From: Babylonia areolata
Taxonomy: Eukaryota > Mollusca > Gastropoda > Neogastropoda > Buccinidae
NCBI RefSeq assembly: GCF_041734735.1
Contig: NC_134903.1
Location: 2,441,828-2,505,827 of the forward strand
Direction of reading: 5' to 3'
DNA length: 64,000 bases
Program-made: the position numbers and the translations under genes
The notes under the pieces: model-generated
The model's database searches: none
Seen by the model: only the letters and a program-made list of their open reading frames with translations
What the model was told of the DNA's origin: nothing
In this document: positions 21,601-33,189 of the stretch, one piece after another
How the letters are laid out: every line of letters begins with the position of its first letter
Position numbering within the stretch: the stretch's first letter is position 1

Positions 21601-22440
21601 AATTACCACTGTCAGGGAGTTGTAGCAGGCAGGTAGCAGTGGTGTAGAATGAGTTAAATTACCACTGTCAGGGAGTTGTAGCAGGCAGGTAGCAGTGGTG
21701 TAGAATGAGTTAAATTACCACTGTCAGGTAGTTGTAGCAGGCAGGTAGCAGTGGTGTAGAATGAGTTAAATTACCACTGTCAGGTAGTTGTAGCAGGCAG
21801 GTAGCTGTGGCGTAGAATGAGTTAAATTACCACTGTCAGGTAGTTGTAGCAGGCAGGTAGCAGTGGTGTAGAATGAGTTAAATTACCACTGTCGGGGAGT
21901 TGTAGCATTCAGGTAGCAGTGGTGTGGAATGAGTTAAATTACCACTGTCAGGTAGTTGTAGCAGGCAGGTAGCAGTGGTGTAGAATGAGTTAAATTACCA
22001 CTGTCAGGTAGTTGTAGCAGGCAGGTAGCAGTGGTGTGGAATGAGTTAAATTACCACTGTCAGGGAGTTGTAGCAGGCAGGTAGCAGTGGCATAGAATGA
22101 GTTAAATTACCACTGTCAGGGAGTTATAGCAGGCAGGTAGCTGTGGTGTAGAATGAGTTAAATTACCACTGTCAGGGAGTTGTAGCAGGCAGGTAGCAGT
22201 GGTGTAGAATGAGTTAAATTACCACTGTCAGGTAGTTGTAGCAGGCAGGTAGCAGTGGTGTAGAATGAGTTAAATTACCACTGTCGGGGAGTTGTAGCAG
22301 GCAGGTAGCAGTGGTGTAGAATGAGTTAAATTACCACTGTCAGGGAGTTGTAGCAGGCAGGTATCTGTGGCGTAGAATGAGTTAAATTACCACTGTCGGG
22401 GAGTTGCAGCAGGCAGGTAGCTGTGGCATGGAATGAGTTA
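21559..22440. repeat. 56-bp minisatellite made from a MITE end
   Basis: About 16 units of 56 bp containing GGGAGTTGTAGCAGGCAGGT and GTAGAATGAGTTAAATTACC. The second motif is the right terminal repeat of the preceding element. The last unit runs to within about 25 bp of exon i's acceptor. Confidence 0.93.
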
Positions 22441-22466
22441 ACCTTCCTGCATGCCTGTCATGACAG

Positions 22467-22634
22467 GATGATCCCCTACGGGTGCCTGTCGACGGGGAAG
22501 GACGTGGGGCTGATCGAGCTGATCAACCGGGCCAAGACCATCACCAAGATCCAGTCGAGGGGCGGGGCCCGTGCTGCCATTCAGCTCGACTCCTCCCAGC
22601 TGCACAAGTGGATCAAGGAGAAGAACCAGGACAG
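22467..22634 (+). CDS. PIK3CA: PIK3CA-like exon i (hinge and start of kinase C-lobe)
   Basis: 55 codons between split codons: MIPYGCLSTGKDVGLIELI then a KTITKIQ segment and HKWIKEKNQD, matching human MLPYGCLSIGDCVGLIEVV and HQWLKDKNK. The GLIEL stretch is the hinge contacting the adenine ring. Acceptor is tgacag at 22466; donor AG|GTTGTG at 22635 is weaker than the others. Confidence 0.92.
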
Positions 22635-22687
22635 GTTGTGGTTTTATTCACTCTTTTTCGTCACCTTGGGCGACTTTTATTCAGTCA

Positions 22688-23048
22688 GTTCACCGCCATC
22701 TGCAACCATAGTCGACATTGAGGGGTCATGTTAAAAGGACTGTTTTTCACAGTGTAACAAAGTTCACCACTGTAAGCAACCATAGTCGACATTGAGGGGT
22801 CATGTTAAAAGGACTGTTTTTCACAGTGTAACAAAGTTCACCACTGTAAGCAACCATAGTCGACATTGAGGGGTCATGTTAAAAGGACTGTTTTTCACAG
22901 TGTAACAAAGTTCACCACTGTAAGCAACCACAGTCGACATTGAGGGGTCATGTTAAAAGGACCGTTTTTCACAATGTAACAAAGTTCACCACTGTAAGCA
23001 ACCATAGTCAACATTGAGGAGTCATGTTAAAAGGACCGTTTTTCACAA
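22688..23048. repeat. ~74-bp minisatellite in intron i
   Basis: Five copies of a unit with CATAGTCGACATTGAGGGGT and CATGTTAAAAGGACTGTTTT. It starts about 50 bp after the exon and contains no exon sequence. Confidence 0.93.
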
Positions 23049-23109
23049 CACGCTTAGACAGGCCCTGAGTGCATGCATACATATTTGTGTACCAATCAGA
23101 GTGGATTTC

Positions 23110-23745
23110 TTTTACAGAATTTTGTGTAGGAGACATATTGTGTTCCATATGATCTGTGTAGGAGACATATTCTGTTCTGTATGATCTGTATAGGAGACAT
23201 ATTCTGTTACATATGATCTGTGTAGGAGACATATTGTGTTCCATATGATCTGTGTAGGAGACATATTGTGTTCCATATGATCTGTGTAGGAGACATATTC
23301 TGTTCTGTATGATCTGTATAGGAGACATATTCTGTTACATATGATCTGTGTAGGAGACATATTGTGTTCCATATGATCTGTGTAGGAGACATATTCTGTT
23401 CTGTATGATCTGTATAGGAGACATATTCTGTTACATATGATCTGTGTAGGAGACATATTGTGTTCCATATGATCTGTGTAGGAGACATATTCTGTTCTGT
23501 ATGATCTGTATAGGAGACATATTGTGTTCCATATGATCTGTGTAGGAGACATATTCTGTTCCATATGATCTGTATAGGAGACATATTGTGTTCCATATGA
23601 TCTGTATAGGAGACATATTCTGTTCCATATGATCTGTATAGGAGACATATTCTGTTACATATGATCTGTATAGGAGACATATTGTGTTCCATATGATCTG
23701 TATAGGAGACATATTCTGTTACATATGATCTGTATAGGAATATAT
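23110..23745. repeat. 32-bp minisatellite
   Basis: About 20 units with GATCTGTGTAGGAGACATAT and TCTGTTCCATAT, alternating TGTG/TATA and TCTG/TGTG variants. The long minus-strand open frame across it comes from a 96-bp (3 x 32) period without stops and is not a gene. Confidence 0.93.
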
Positions 23746-23794
23746 AATTGTCCGAACGCTGTGACACCTTGAGGAACTGAACTGAACCATAAAG

Positions 23795-24500
23795 GAAAGT
23801 GGCAGAGTGGTTAAAATGCTTATCTCTCAGTACAGTAACTGTGAGTGTCTGGAGTTTGGATCCTGGTTTCACCCTCTCTCCTAAGTGTGACTGGAAAGTC
23901 AAAGTGAGCATCTGTTCATTCCTTTGAGACGATAAACCAAGGTCCTGTGTGCAACACGCGCTTTGTTTTTTTGTTGTTGTTTTTTTTGTTTTTTTGGATA
24001 GTCGTGTCCGACTATGACCATCAGAACAGCAGAGGAGGCAACTGCTGTTCTGACTATCTGGGCCAGAATTTGATTATAATGGAGAGTGTCTTGCCCAAGT
24101 ACATTCCCACTCTCTCAGCCAAGAGGATTTTAGGACAGTCGACGTTGGGATGGTTCCCAAAGGCCAACTAGCCCACAAAGCTCAGCACTAAGAGCCAGTG
24201 CAATTTTGCCTCCTAGTTTGAGAGTCATAGTCCTTCACAAAAGACTAAGCTGTAAATGGTTTCCCATTGACTGGAGAAACCATTGATAATACAGCTCTGA
24301 CTTTGCTGTTGGCCCAAATGTAAAGTTGTGTCAATCTGTGATATAAGCCGAGTGTTGGGCGACCTATGGCAACGAGTGTTGTTCTCTGGCAACATTCACA
24401 GATATACATGCACTCACTCAAGGCCTGACTAAGCACGTTGGGTTACGCTCCTGGTCAGGCGTCTGCCCAGCAGATATGGTGTAGCATGTATGGATTTGTC
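23795..24500 (+). mobile_element. SINE B carrying an extra dispersed segment
   Basis: A tRNA-like head (GAGTGGTTAAAATGC, B-box-like GTTTGGATCC) leads to GAGACGATAAACCAAGGTCC. A T-rich tract and about 240 bp starting ATAGTCGTGTCCGACTATGA follow, then GGCAACATTCACAGATATAC and the 3' module CTCAAGGCCTGACTAAGC to about 24500. The copies at 57.4 and 59.7 kb lack the 240-bp middle, so it is either an insertion or a longer subfamily. Confidence 0.65.
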
Positions 24501-24509
24501 TGAACATGC

Positions 24510-24838
24510 CGGGTGCATGCTGGGTATGTTCTCTTTTCCATAACCCACCGAACCCTGACATAGATTACGGGATATTTAATGTGCATATTTGATCTTCTGC
24601 ATGCTTGTACACACGAAGGGGGTTCAGGTACCGGCAGGTCTGCACACCTGTTGACGTGGGAGATGGGGAAAATCTCCGCTCCTTACCCACCATGCGCCAT
24701 GACCAGGATTCGTACCTGGGACGGCCCCAGAAACAGAGTATGGCTGCCTACATGGCGGGGTAAAAACGGTCATACATGTAAAAGCCCACTCGTGTACATT
24801 CGAGTGAATGAGTTGCAGCCCACGAACGAAGAAGAAGT
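24510..24838. mobile_element. Two opposed SINE A fragments
   Basis: 24510-24722 is a minus-strand copy from the middle of the body to the head side (CACACGAAGGGGGTTCAGG, ending near the B box). 24723-24838 is a plus-strand 3' part (GAGTATGGCTGCCTAC to GAAGAAGAAG). The arrangement suggests an older rearranged or inverted copy. A further minus-strand head lies at 24839-24869 plus 25241-25275. Confidence 0.75.
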
Positions 24839-24869
24839 ACCAGGGACCCTCAGGTTGAAAGCCCAAGGC

Positions 24870-25227
24870 GACGGGCGCAATAGCCGAATGGTTAAAGCGT
24901 TGGACTTTCAATCTGAGGGTCCCGGGTTCAAATCACGGTGACGGCGCCTGCTGGGTAATGGGTGGAGATTTTTACGATCTCCCAGGTCAACATATGTGCA
25001 GACCTGCTAGTGCCTGAACCCCCTTCGTGTGTATATACAAGCAGAAGATCAAATACGCACGTTAAAGATCCTGTAATCCATGTCAGCGTTCGGTTGGTTA
25101 TGGAAACAACAACATACCCAGCATGCACACCCCCGAAAACGGAGTATGGCTGCCTATATGTCGGGGTAAAAACGGTCATACACGTAAAAACCCATTCATG
25201 TGCATACGAGTGAACGCAGAAGAAGAA
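24870..25227 (+). mobile_element. SINE A, full-length, nested in an older SINE head
   Basis: Flanked by GAAAGCCCAAGGC at 24857-24869 and 25228-25240, a 13-bp target-site duplication. The flanks together form the minus-strand tRNA-like head of an older SINE, so this insertion is the younger one. Close in sequence to the 14.8- and 56.9-kb copies. Confidence 0.93.
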
Positions 25228-25273
25228 GAAAGCCCAAGGCTTTAACCACTCAGCTGTTCCACCCTTCACATGA

Positions 25274-25936
<663 letters not shown>

Positions 25937-25947
25937 TGAGTGTATTT

Positions 25948-26177
25948 TAACTCTCTCAGTACGGCCAGTCCTCTCTTCTCCTCTACACAGACCCCTTGGA
26001 TGTCCAGTGGGTGTCTGAATGACCCAACCTTCAGCTTCCGTCGTCAGAATTGTGGTATTCTTTGTCAACGTTCACGTCTTCAGTATAAGAGTCTTCCGCT
26101 TGCAATATTTTGATGATGGTAATTTGGGTGAAACGCTGTTAACGTCGTCTCTTTCGCCATTTGTATGGAAAGAGTTA
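25948..26177. mobile_element. MITE-like inverted-repeat element
   Basis: Left end TTTTAACTCTCTCAGTACGG and right end ATGGAAAGAGTTAAG are inverted relatives of the TTAAC-type ends at 14.6, 21.3 and 32.3 kb. About 230 bp, no coding capacity. Confidence 0.6.
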
Positions 26178-26352
26178 AGTGGTGTTGTGCCTGTTTTGAG
26201 CTAATATACTCAGGACACCACCTACTAAGTCCCCTGCTGACGGCAGTAATGGCCTAGTCTGGAGGGATGCTCACTCTGTCTGGACCTGTGACAAGGCCAT
26301 TATTGTTGTCAGAATAGGGCATAGTATGTGGTGTCCTAAGTACGTTAAATCA
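26177..26352. mobile_element. Second MITE family, ~175 bp with ~45-bp inverted ends
   Basis: The left end (TGCCTGTTTTGAGCTAATAT, then AGGACACCAC) and the reverse complement of the right end (GATGCCTGTTTTGATTTAAC, then AGGACACCAC) align over about 45 bp. It directly abuts the preceding element. A fragment with GGATGCTCACTCTGACTCC lies at 31.73 kb. Confidence 0.75.
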
Positions 26353-26359
26353 AAACAGG

Positions 26360-27136
<777 letters not shown>

Positions 27137-27469
27137 TAAGTGTTGGGGCGCTGTGTGTGTGAATCAGAATCAGTTTTAATGTCAATTATAACCTTAACAA
27201 GGTTTATAAGACACGCATGCAAAGTTACATGTAACCACATACCAAAAGCAAAAGCAAAGCTGTGTGTGTGTGTGTGTGTGTAGGGGTGTTGAGGGGAAAT
27301 ATTTGTGTGTGGGCGGGGGAGGTTTGAGTTTGTGTGGGGAGGAGGGAATGTGTGTTCATGGTGTGAGTTTGTGGGGAAGGGGGTGTGGGGGGGGGGTTGG
27401 GGCGGGGGGAGTGTGTTGGATGTTTGTGTCGGGGGAGGAGGGTGTTGTGTGGATTTGTGTGAGTGTGTG

Positions 27470-27990
27470 TTGTCTCTGACAACCCTGTCAAGGCAAGGGG
27501 GCTCAAACAGCATTGGGGCATTGTTCGTGTGTTTGGGGGGGTGGGAATTGTGGGGGATGGTTGTGTGTGTGTTTGGGGGGTGGGAATTGTGGGGGATGGT
27601 TGTGTGTGTGTTTGGGGGGTGGGAATTGTGGGGGATGGTTGTGTGTGTGTTTGGCAGGGGGTGGGAATTGTGGGGGATGGTTGTGTGTGTGTTTGGGGGG
27701 TGGGAATTGTGGGGGATGGTTGTGTGTGTGTTTGGCAGGGGGTGGGAATTGTGGGGGATGGTTGTGTGTGTGTTTGGGGGGTGGGAATTGTGGGGGATGG
27801 TTGTGTGTGTGTTTGGGGGGGGGGGGGGGAAATTGTGGGGGATGGTTGTGTGTGTGTTTGGCGGGGGGTGGGATTGGAGCGTGTGGAGTGTGTGTTGAAA
27901 GGAGAGGGGTGTGTGTGCAGGGGGAAAGTTGTGTGAAAATGAGCTGACTGAGCTCTGGCACTCAAACAGTAAGGATTGGTGTTGAGTATG
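27470..27990. repeat. 40-bp G-rich minisatellite flanked by relics of the exon k end
   Basis: 27525-27880 holds about nine units with GGGAATTGTGGGGGATGGTT and GTGTGTGTGTTTGG, extremely G-rich on this strand. Before it (27473-27520) lies a degraded copy of exon k's end (TCTGACAACCCTGTCAAG, CTCAAACAG). After it (27961) is CTCAAACAGTAAGGATTGG, a second relic with the donor. The intron therefore also expanded around its 5' splice junction. Confidence 0.85.
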
Positions 27991-28178
27991 TGTGTGGAGG
28001 GGAGGGGGGGGGGGGGGGTGATGGGTTGTTACTGGAAGGAGGTGTGTGTGTGTGTGTGGTATAAGCATCGTTCAGTGTGACAACTCTCTCTCTGTCTCTC
28101 ACACCTTCTTCATTCATTCATTCTCATTCTGTCCCCCACCCACACCCACACCCCACACCCCCCTTCCCCCACACACAG

Positions 28179-28443
28179 GTTCCAGGAGCTGTGCTGCCAG
28201 GCCTACCTGGTGCTGCGGAAGCACTCCCACCTGATCATCACCCTCTTCACCATGATGCTGCAGTGCGGCATCTCAGAGCTGCAGTCCCTGGACGACATCG
28301 GCTACATCCGCAAGACCCTGGCCGTGGAGAAGACGGACGAGAAGGCGCTGACCTACTTCCTGGAGCAGTTCAAGAACGCCTATGGTGACTCCTGGACCAC
28401 CAAGGTGGACTGGTTCTTCCACAACATCAAGCATGCGCATTGA
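28179..28443 (+). CDS. PIK3CA: PIK3CA-like terminal exon l and stop
   Basis: One base completing glutamine, 87 codons and TGA: FQELCCQAYLVLRKHSHLII, SELQSLDDIGYIRKTLAVEK and SWTTKVDWFFHNIKHAH, matching human [40 protein letters not shown] and GWTTKMDWIFHTIKQ. The C-terminal tail contacts the membrane in p110-alpha. A tyrosine sits at the position aligned to human H1047. Acceptor is cacacag at 28178 after a C-rich tract. All twelve exons sum to 1647 nt without a phase break. Confidence 0.95.
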
Positions 28444-29744
28444 GTTTTGAGGGAGTGTAGTGTAGGGTAGGGTGGGGAGGGTGGTGTGTTTGGAGTGTGG
28501 GGTGGGTCGGTGGGTTTTTTTGTTTTCTTTCTGATGCTAGACGTACCTTCTGAGTGGGGAATATAGGGGGATGGGTTTTTGATTCCTGTTAACCCCCCAA
28601 AACGGAGTATGGCTGCCTACATGGTGAGGTAAAAACGGTCATAGACGTAAAAGTCCACTGGTGTACATACAAGTGAACGTGGGGGTTGCAGCCCACGAAC
28701 GAAGAAGAAGAAGAAGATTCCTGTTGGACACTTGGCCACTGGTTTGAGTTTTGGGTGGATGTTTTGTCTTGGCAGTGTGTCTTTTTTGTGTGTGTGTGTG
28801 TTTGTGTTTTTTTTTATAGGGGGTGGGGGGTGGGTATAAATTGGACTTAAATGTTGAATGGAGTTTGGTCAACTTTACTGCAGAGTGTGTGGGGATGAAA
28901 AATGTATGCGTGTGTGTGTGCGGATGAGTTTCTCAGTGTATGTGTGATTTTCTTTTTATCTTTTTTTTCTCCTTTTTTGTTTCATCTATCCGTCACATGT
29001 GGATAGATGTATTACAGCATGCAGTTGCAGACCCATGTTCTGGAGGTGAATAGACCATATACCTGGAAAAACCACTCTGTCTAAGCTGTATGTGAACAAG
29101 CTTTTTTTTTCATTAAAAGCATATCATGCTTAGTCAGCCACCTTCTAAAAAAAAAAGGTTGTGTTGATCATGTCCACATTGTAGACTGTATGGAGGTTAA
29201 AACTGATCATGTCCACATTGTAGACTGTATGGAGGTTAAAACTGTATGGTCAGTAAGGTTGCAGAAGTCTATTTATGGATGAAATACGGAGATAAAATTA
29301 TACATTTGATAAACTTATCAAAGTCTGTTAAACGGATCCCTTTTTCATTGGCTGCATGCAGACAGGCTCAGTTTGAAAGTTGCCTCAGATTGTGTATATT
29401 TTAGATAAGTGGTTATGGACAGGAGTCTGAACAGAAAGCGTGTAACAGGGTGTGTAGATAAGCCACTAAGGATGGAGTAGACATGTTACAGACTGAATGG
29501 AAAACGTCTCGCATGTTTGCTCCATTTGTAGATACAAGTTACGCCCCTTTCCCAAGTTTGACGGAATTCAAGTTGTGCTTTCTTTCCATCGCAAAATAAA
29601 ATGCGGAAACCAAACATTGATGAAAGTCATCTACTTGTGAAGGAGTTGGAAAAGAGGTTGTAGGAAACTAATGTTTGATGAAAGTCATCTACTTGTGAAG
29701 GAGTTGGAAAAGAGGTTGTAGGAAACGAAGGAAAGCCTTGTTGT
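28444..29744 (+). other. Probable PIK3CA-like 3' UTR and downstream DNA
   Basis: No coding potential. Candidate polyadenylation signals are ATTAAA near 29111 and AATAAA at 29595-29600; which, if either, is used cannot be told from sequence. Contains a SINE A tail (28590-28718) and two short tandem duplications: GATCATGTCCACATTGTAG at 29166-29245 and GATGAAAGTCATCTACTTG at 29616-29730. Confidence 0.5.
28590..28718 (+). mobile_element. SINE A 3' fragment
   Basis: Only the last about 125 bp, from AACGGAGTATGGCTGCC to a GAAGAAGAAGAAG tail. It is 5'-truncated, as expected from incomplete reverse transcription, and lies in the probable 3' UTR. Confidence 0.85.
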
Positions 29745-30870
29745 ACAGTGTGGGGCTTGCAGGCCCCATGGCAGACCTTGGACTACTGATTCAGTGTTCA
29801 CCAGGGATCAGGGTTTGATTCCCCCGTTTTGGCATGTCCTTGGGAGAGGCATTTTACTCTGATTTTCCTTACTCTACCAAGGTGTGACCTGACAGGTTGG
29901 GGAAGGCTGAAGAGGAGGAAGGAGAGGATTAGGACCTGCCTTCCTGTGCCGAGCCCTACCCAGGTGTGAATGGGTACCTGACAGGTTGGGGAAGGCTGAA
30001 GAGGAGGAAGGAGAGGATTAGGACCTGCCTTCCTGTGCCGAGCCCTACCCAGGTGTGAATGGGTACCTGACAGGTTGGGGAAGGCTGAAGAGGAGGAAAG
30101 AGGATTAGGACCTGCCTTCCTGTGCCGAGCCCTACTCAGGTGTGAATGGGTACCTGACAGGTTGGGGAAGGCTGAAGAGGAGGAAAGAGGATTAGGACCT
30201 GCCTTCCTGTGCCGAGCCCTACTCAGGTGTGAATGGGTGCCTGACAGGTTGGGGAAGGCTGAAGAGGAGGAAAGAGGATTAGTACCTGAGCCCTACCCAG
30301 GTGTGAATGGGGTACCTGACAGGTTGGGGAAGGCTGAAGAGGAGGAAGGAGAGGATTAGTACCTGAGCCCTACCCAGGTGTGAATGGGTGCCTGACAGGT
30401 TGGGGAAGGTTGAAGAGGAGGAAGGAGAGGATTAGTACCTGAGCCCTACCCAGGTGTGAATGGGTGCCTGACAGGTTGGGGAAGGCTGAAGAGGAGGAAG
30501 GAGAGGATTAGGACCTGCCTTCCTGTGCTGAGCCCTACCCAGGTGTGAATGGGGTACCTGACAGGTTGGGGAAGGCTGAAGAGGAGGAGGAAGAGGATTA
30601 GGACCTGCCTTCCTGTGCCGAGCCCTACCCAGGTGTGAATGGGTACCTGACAGGTTGGGGAAGGCTGAAGAGGAGGAAAGAGGATTAGGACCTGCCTTCC
30701 TGTGCCGAGCCCTACCCAGGTGTGAATGGGTACCTGACAGGTTGGGGAAGGCTGAAGAGGAGGAAGGAGAGGATTAGGACCTGCCTTCCTGTGCCGGGCC
30801 CCAGACACAGCAGATATGAATTCATTATCTAGATGGCCGTTAAAGGCTATGGGACGTTTAACCTTTAGCT
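29745..30870 (+). mobile_element. SINE C with an internal ~89-bp minisatellite
   Basis: 29745-29880 is a head-like part (GATCAGGGTTTGATTCCCC as B box). 29885-30790 holds about 11 tandem units of 80-97 bp with GTGTGAATGGGTACCTGACA, GGGGAAGGCTGAAGAGGAGG and CTGCCTTCCTGTGCCGAGCC. 30790-30870 is the 3' part (CAGACACAGCAGATATGAAT). The 31.8-kb copy shows the unexpanded monomer, so the array grew inside this copy. Confidence 0.85.
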
Positions 30871-31425
30871 TGTGTTTGAAAGCAGACATTTTCCCCACGC
30901 CAACAGCAGTGAGGTGAGGACGTCCCTCTTTGATCCGTCTGTTCTCAGGGCTGTCTGACCATCCATGACTGTGTACTTTGATCATGTTGGCTTTCACTTC
31001 ATCCGCGTCTGAATTGTACATACTGTTGAAAACCCCTCACGTTTTGATTATGAATGATATTGTTTTCGTTGTGAGTGGTATGTGTTGTTTCTGGAAGACA
31101 GGTGTGTCAGTATACTGGCACCTGTTGTTTTGCTTTGTTTTTTTGTTTTATTATATTTTTCATCTGTCTTTCTTTTTATCTTTGTTTCATTTATTCATGT
31201 GTTTGCTTATTTGTTAATATGTTTACGTTTGTTTCTAACCAGTGCTTTCTGGTTCCAAAGAAACCATCTCGACAACAGGATGTACTAGGTCATGTTGTAT
31301 TATAATTAATTGTTGTCTTGTTTCGGAGTTGGTTAGTAGGAATATTTTTTTTCCATTGAGGCAACCAAAGGTAGCTGACTAAACTGTAAGGCGTTTGAAA
31401 CAGAACGGTTTGCTGCAGATTTGCA
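30871..31425. other. Unique sequence, no gene seen
   Basis: T-rich tract at 31130-31210. Open frames here are short and low-complexity. Confidence 0.5.
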
Positions 31426-31427
31426 GA

Positions 31428-31556
31428 TCAGTTTCAGTTTCAGTCGCTCAAGGAGGCGTCACTGCGTTCGGACAAATCCATATACGCTACACCACATCTG
31501 CCAAGCAGATGCCTGACCAGCAGCGTAACCCAACGCGCTTAGTCAGGCCTTGAGAG
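31428..31556 (-). mobile_element. SINE B 3' module
   Basis: Minus-strand copy running from CAGTTTCAGTTTCAGTC to GCGCTTAGTCAGGCCTTGAG. The reverse complement matches the ends of the copies at 24.4, 57.6 and 63.9 kb. An A-rich tract and AT/ATT repeats (31556-31690) follow. Confidence 0.85.
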
Positions 31557-31724
31557 AAAAAAAAAAGGTGAATAAATAATAGATGAGCTTACATAAATAA
31601 ATAAATAATAATTATAATATAAAAAAGGTAGTAGTAATAATAATAATAATAATAATAAAATAATAATAATTAAAAAAAAAGAAAAAAAGACAACAATGAT
31701 GATAAATAAGCAAAAATGGCAGAG

Positions 31725-31945
31725 GATGCTCACTCTGACTCCATGACTAAGTAATTATTGTCTTCAGTTAAATAGGCTAAGTAGGATTTTCCTCACTCCA
31801 CCAGGGTGTTAATGGGTATACCTGATTCGGTTAGGGATGGTTCAAACAGCGGAAGGAGCCTTCCTGTGCTGAACCCTAGACACAGTGGATGTGAATTCGC
31901 TGCTCCAATGGTCATAAAAGTCTGTGAGACCTTTAACTTAACTTA
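31725..31945 (+). mobile_element. MITE fragment followed by unexpanded SINE C
   Basis: 31725-31785 resembles the interior of the 26.2-kb MITE (GGATGCTCACTCTGACTCC). 31785-31945 is one SINE C monomer: CCACCAGGGTGTTAATGGG, GGAGCCTTCCTGTGCTGAAC, ATGTGAATTCGCTGC, CTTTAACTTAA. It is the reference for the array at 29.9-30.8 kb. Confidence 0.65.
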
Positions 31946-32192
31946 AGACCCACGCCCCAGCATTGCCAGTGCATCTAAATTGTAGCACCCAAACCGTTTC
32001 CATGTTCCTAAGTGTGTATAACCCCCCCCAGCAAAGGGAGCTAACTTCTACAGTATTTCTGGCTGTTCGCACACGCATCAGTTCAAAGGAAAAACTGGTT
32101 CTGTTTCAGTATATTATATTCTGCGTTTTTTAGCATCAAAATGGCGGGGAAGCCTGCGGAGGCTGTCAACTCCCGAGGGTTGAATGGGTTAA
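31946..32192. mobile_element. MITE-like element, same family as 32337-32815
   Basis: Shares AAGGGAGCTAACTTCT and GGAAAAACTGGT in the same order as the next element and ends GGGTTGAATGGGTTAATC. The left end is not clear. Confidence 0.5.
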
Positions 32193-32336
32193 TCATTAAG
32201 TGCTGATGGATTCTGGGGCAGGCATGTCTGCTCACGTGTCAGCCAGTGCTGCTGAAAAGGGGTATAGAAAGATAAAAAGATAACCTTCATCTGTGAAAAG
32301 AAAAAAGAAATCTATGAATGTCCATGATTCCAGTGA

Positions 32337-32815
32337 TTTAACTCGTTCAGCCCTGTGCTCAGCAGTACCCTGGCACCAAAATTCGTTTCATTAAAATAGC
32401 ATAAATGTTCCTACACTATTTGCACAAACCTCCAACAAAGGGAACTAACTTCTTTGGTATTTCCACATATATCCCCACGTGTCAATTTGGATGAAAAACT
32501 GGTCTTCTTCTTCTTCTTCTTCAACTCCCTTGCTCACTCGTATTGAAACGAGTGGGCTTTTACATGTATGAATGTTTTTACCCCACCATGTAGGCAGCCA
32601 TACTCCACTTTCAGGGGTGTGCATGCTGGGTATGTTCTTGTTTCCATAGCCCACCGAACGCTGACATGGATTACAGGATCTTTAACATACGTATTTATCT
32701 TCTGCTCGCATATACACACGGGTCAATTTCAACATATTTTCTTCATTTTTGTCCACGTCAGTATTGCTGGGAACATCCTGAGGCTTCACACTCTCTGGGA
32801 CTGAATGGGTTGACA
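32337..32815. mobile_element. MITE-like inverted-repeat element split by SINE A
   Basis: Left end ATTTAACTCGTTCAGCCC and right end GGGACTGAATGGGTTGAC (32796-32813) are imperfect inverted repeats. The interior matches the 31.95-kb element. A minus-strand SINE A fragment interrupts it at 32507. Confidence 0.65.
32507..32718 (-). mobile_element. SINE A, 5'-truncated, minus strand
   Basis: TTCTTCTTC tail at left through the body marker (CAGCCATACTCCACTTTC) to CATATACACACGGG. The tRNA-like head is absent. It lies inside the MITE-like element. Confidence 0.85.
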
Positions 32816-33187
32816 GGCGCAGTAGTTGAGTGGTTAAAGCATTGGACTTTCAATCTGATGGTGCAGAGTTCGAATCTCGGTAATGGTGCCTGGTGGGTAA
32901 AGGGTGGAGATTATTCCGATCTCCCAGGTCAGTATATGTGCAGACCTGCTAGTGCTTGAACCCTCATGAGTATACGCAAGCAGAAGATCAAATACGCATG
33001 TTAAAGCTCCTGTATTCCATGTCAGTGTTCGGTGGGCTATGGAAACAGGAACATACCCAGTATGCACACCCCCGATAGCAGTGTATGGCTGCCTATATGG
33101 CGGGGTAAAAATGGTCATACACGTAAAAGCCCTCTTGAGTACATTTGAGTGAATGTGGGAGTTGCAGCCCTCGAACATAGAAGAAGA
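32815..33187 (+). mobile_element. SINE A, full-length, moderately diverged
   Basis: Head GACAGGCGCAGTAGTTGAGT, B box GTTCGAATCTC, body marker GTGTATGGCTGCC, tail GAAGAAGAC. It begins exactly where the MITE-like right end stops. Confidence 0.88.
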
Positions 33188-33189
33188 CT

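Noticed and set aside
23112-23911. Minus-strand frames reading MSPTQII... repeats
   Set aside because: The 32-bp unit gives a 96-bp stop-free period in all frames; there is no non-repeat coding part.
30446-31021. 191-residue minus-strand repeat protein
   Set aside because: Entirely antisense to the SINE C array and its tail.
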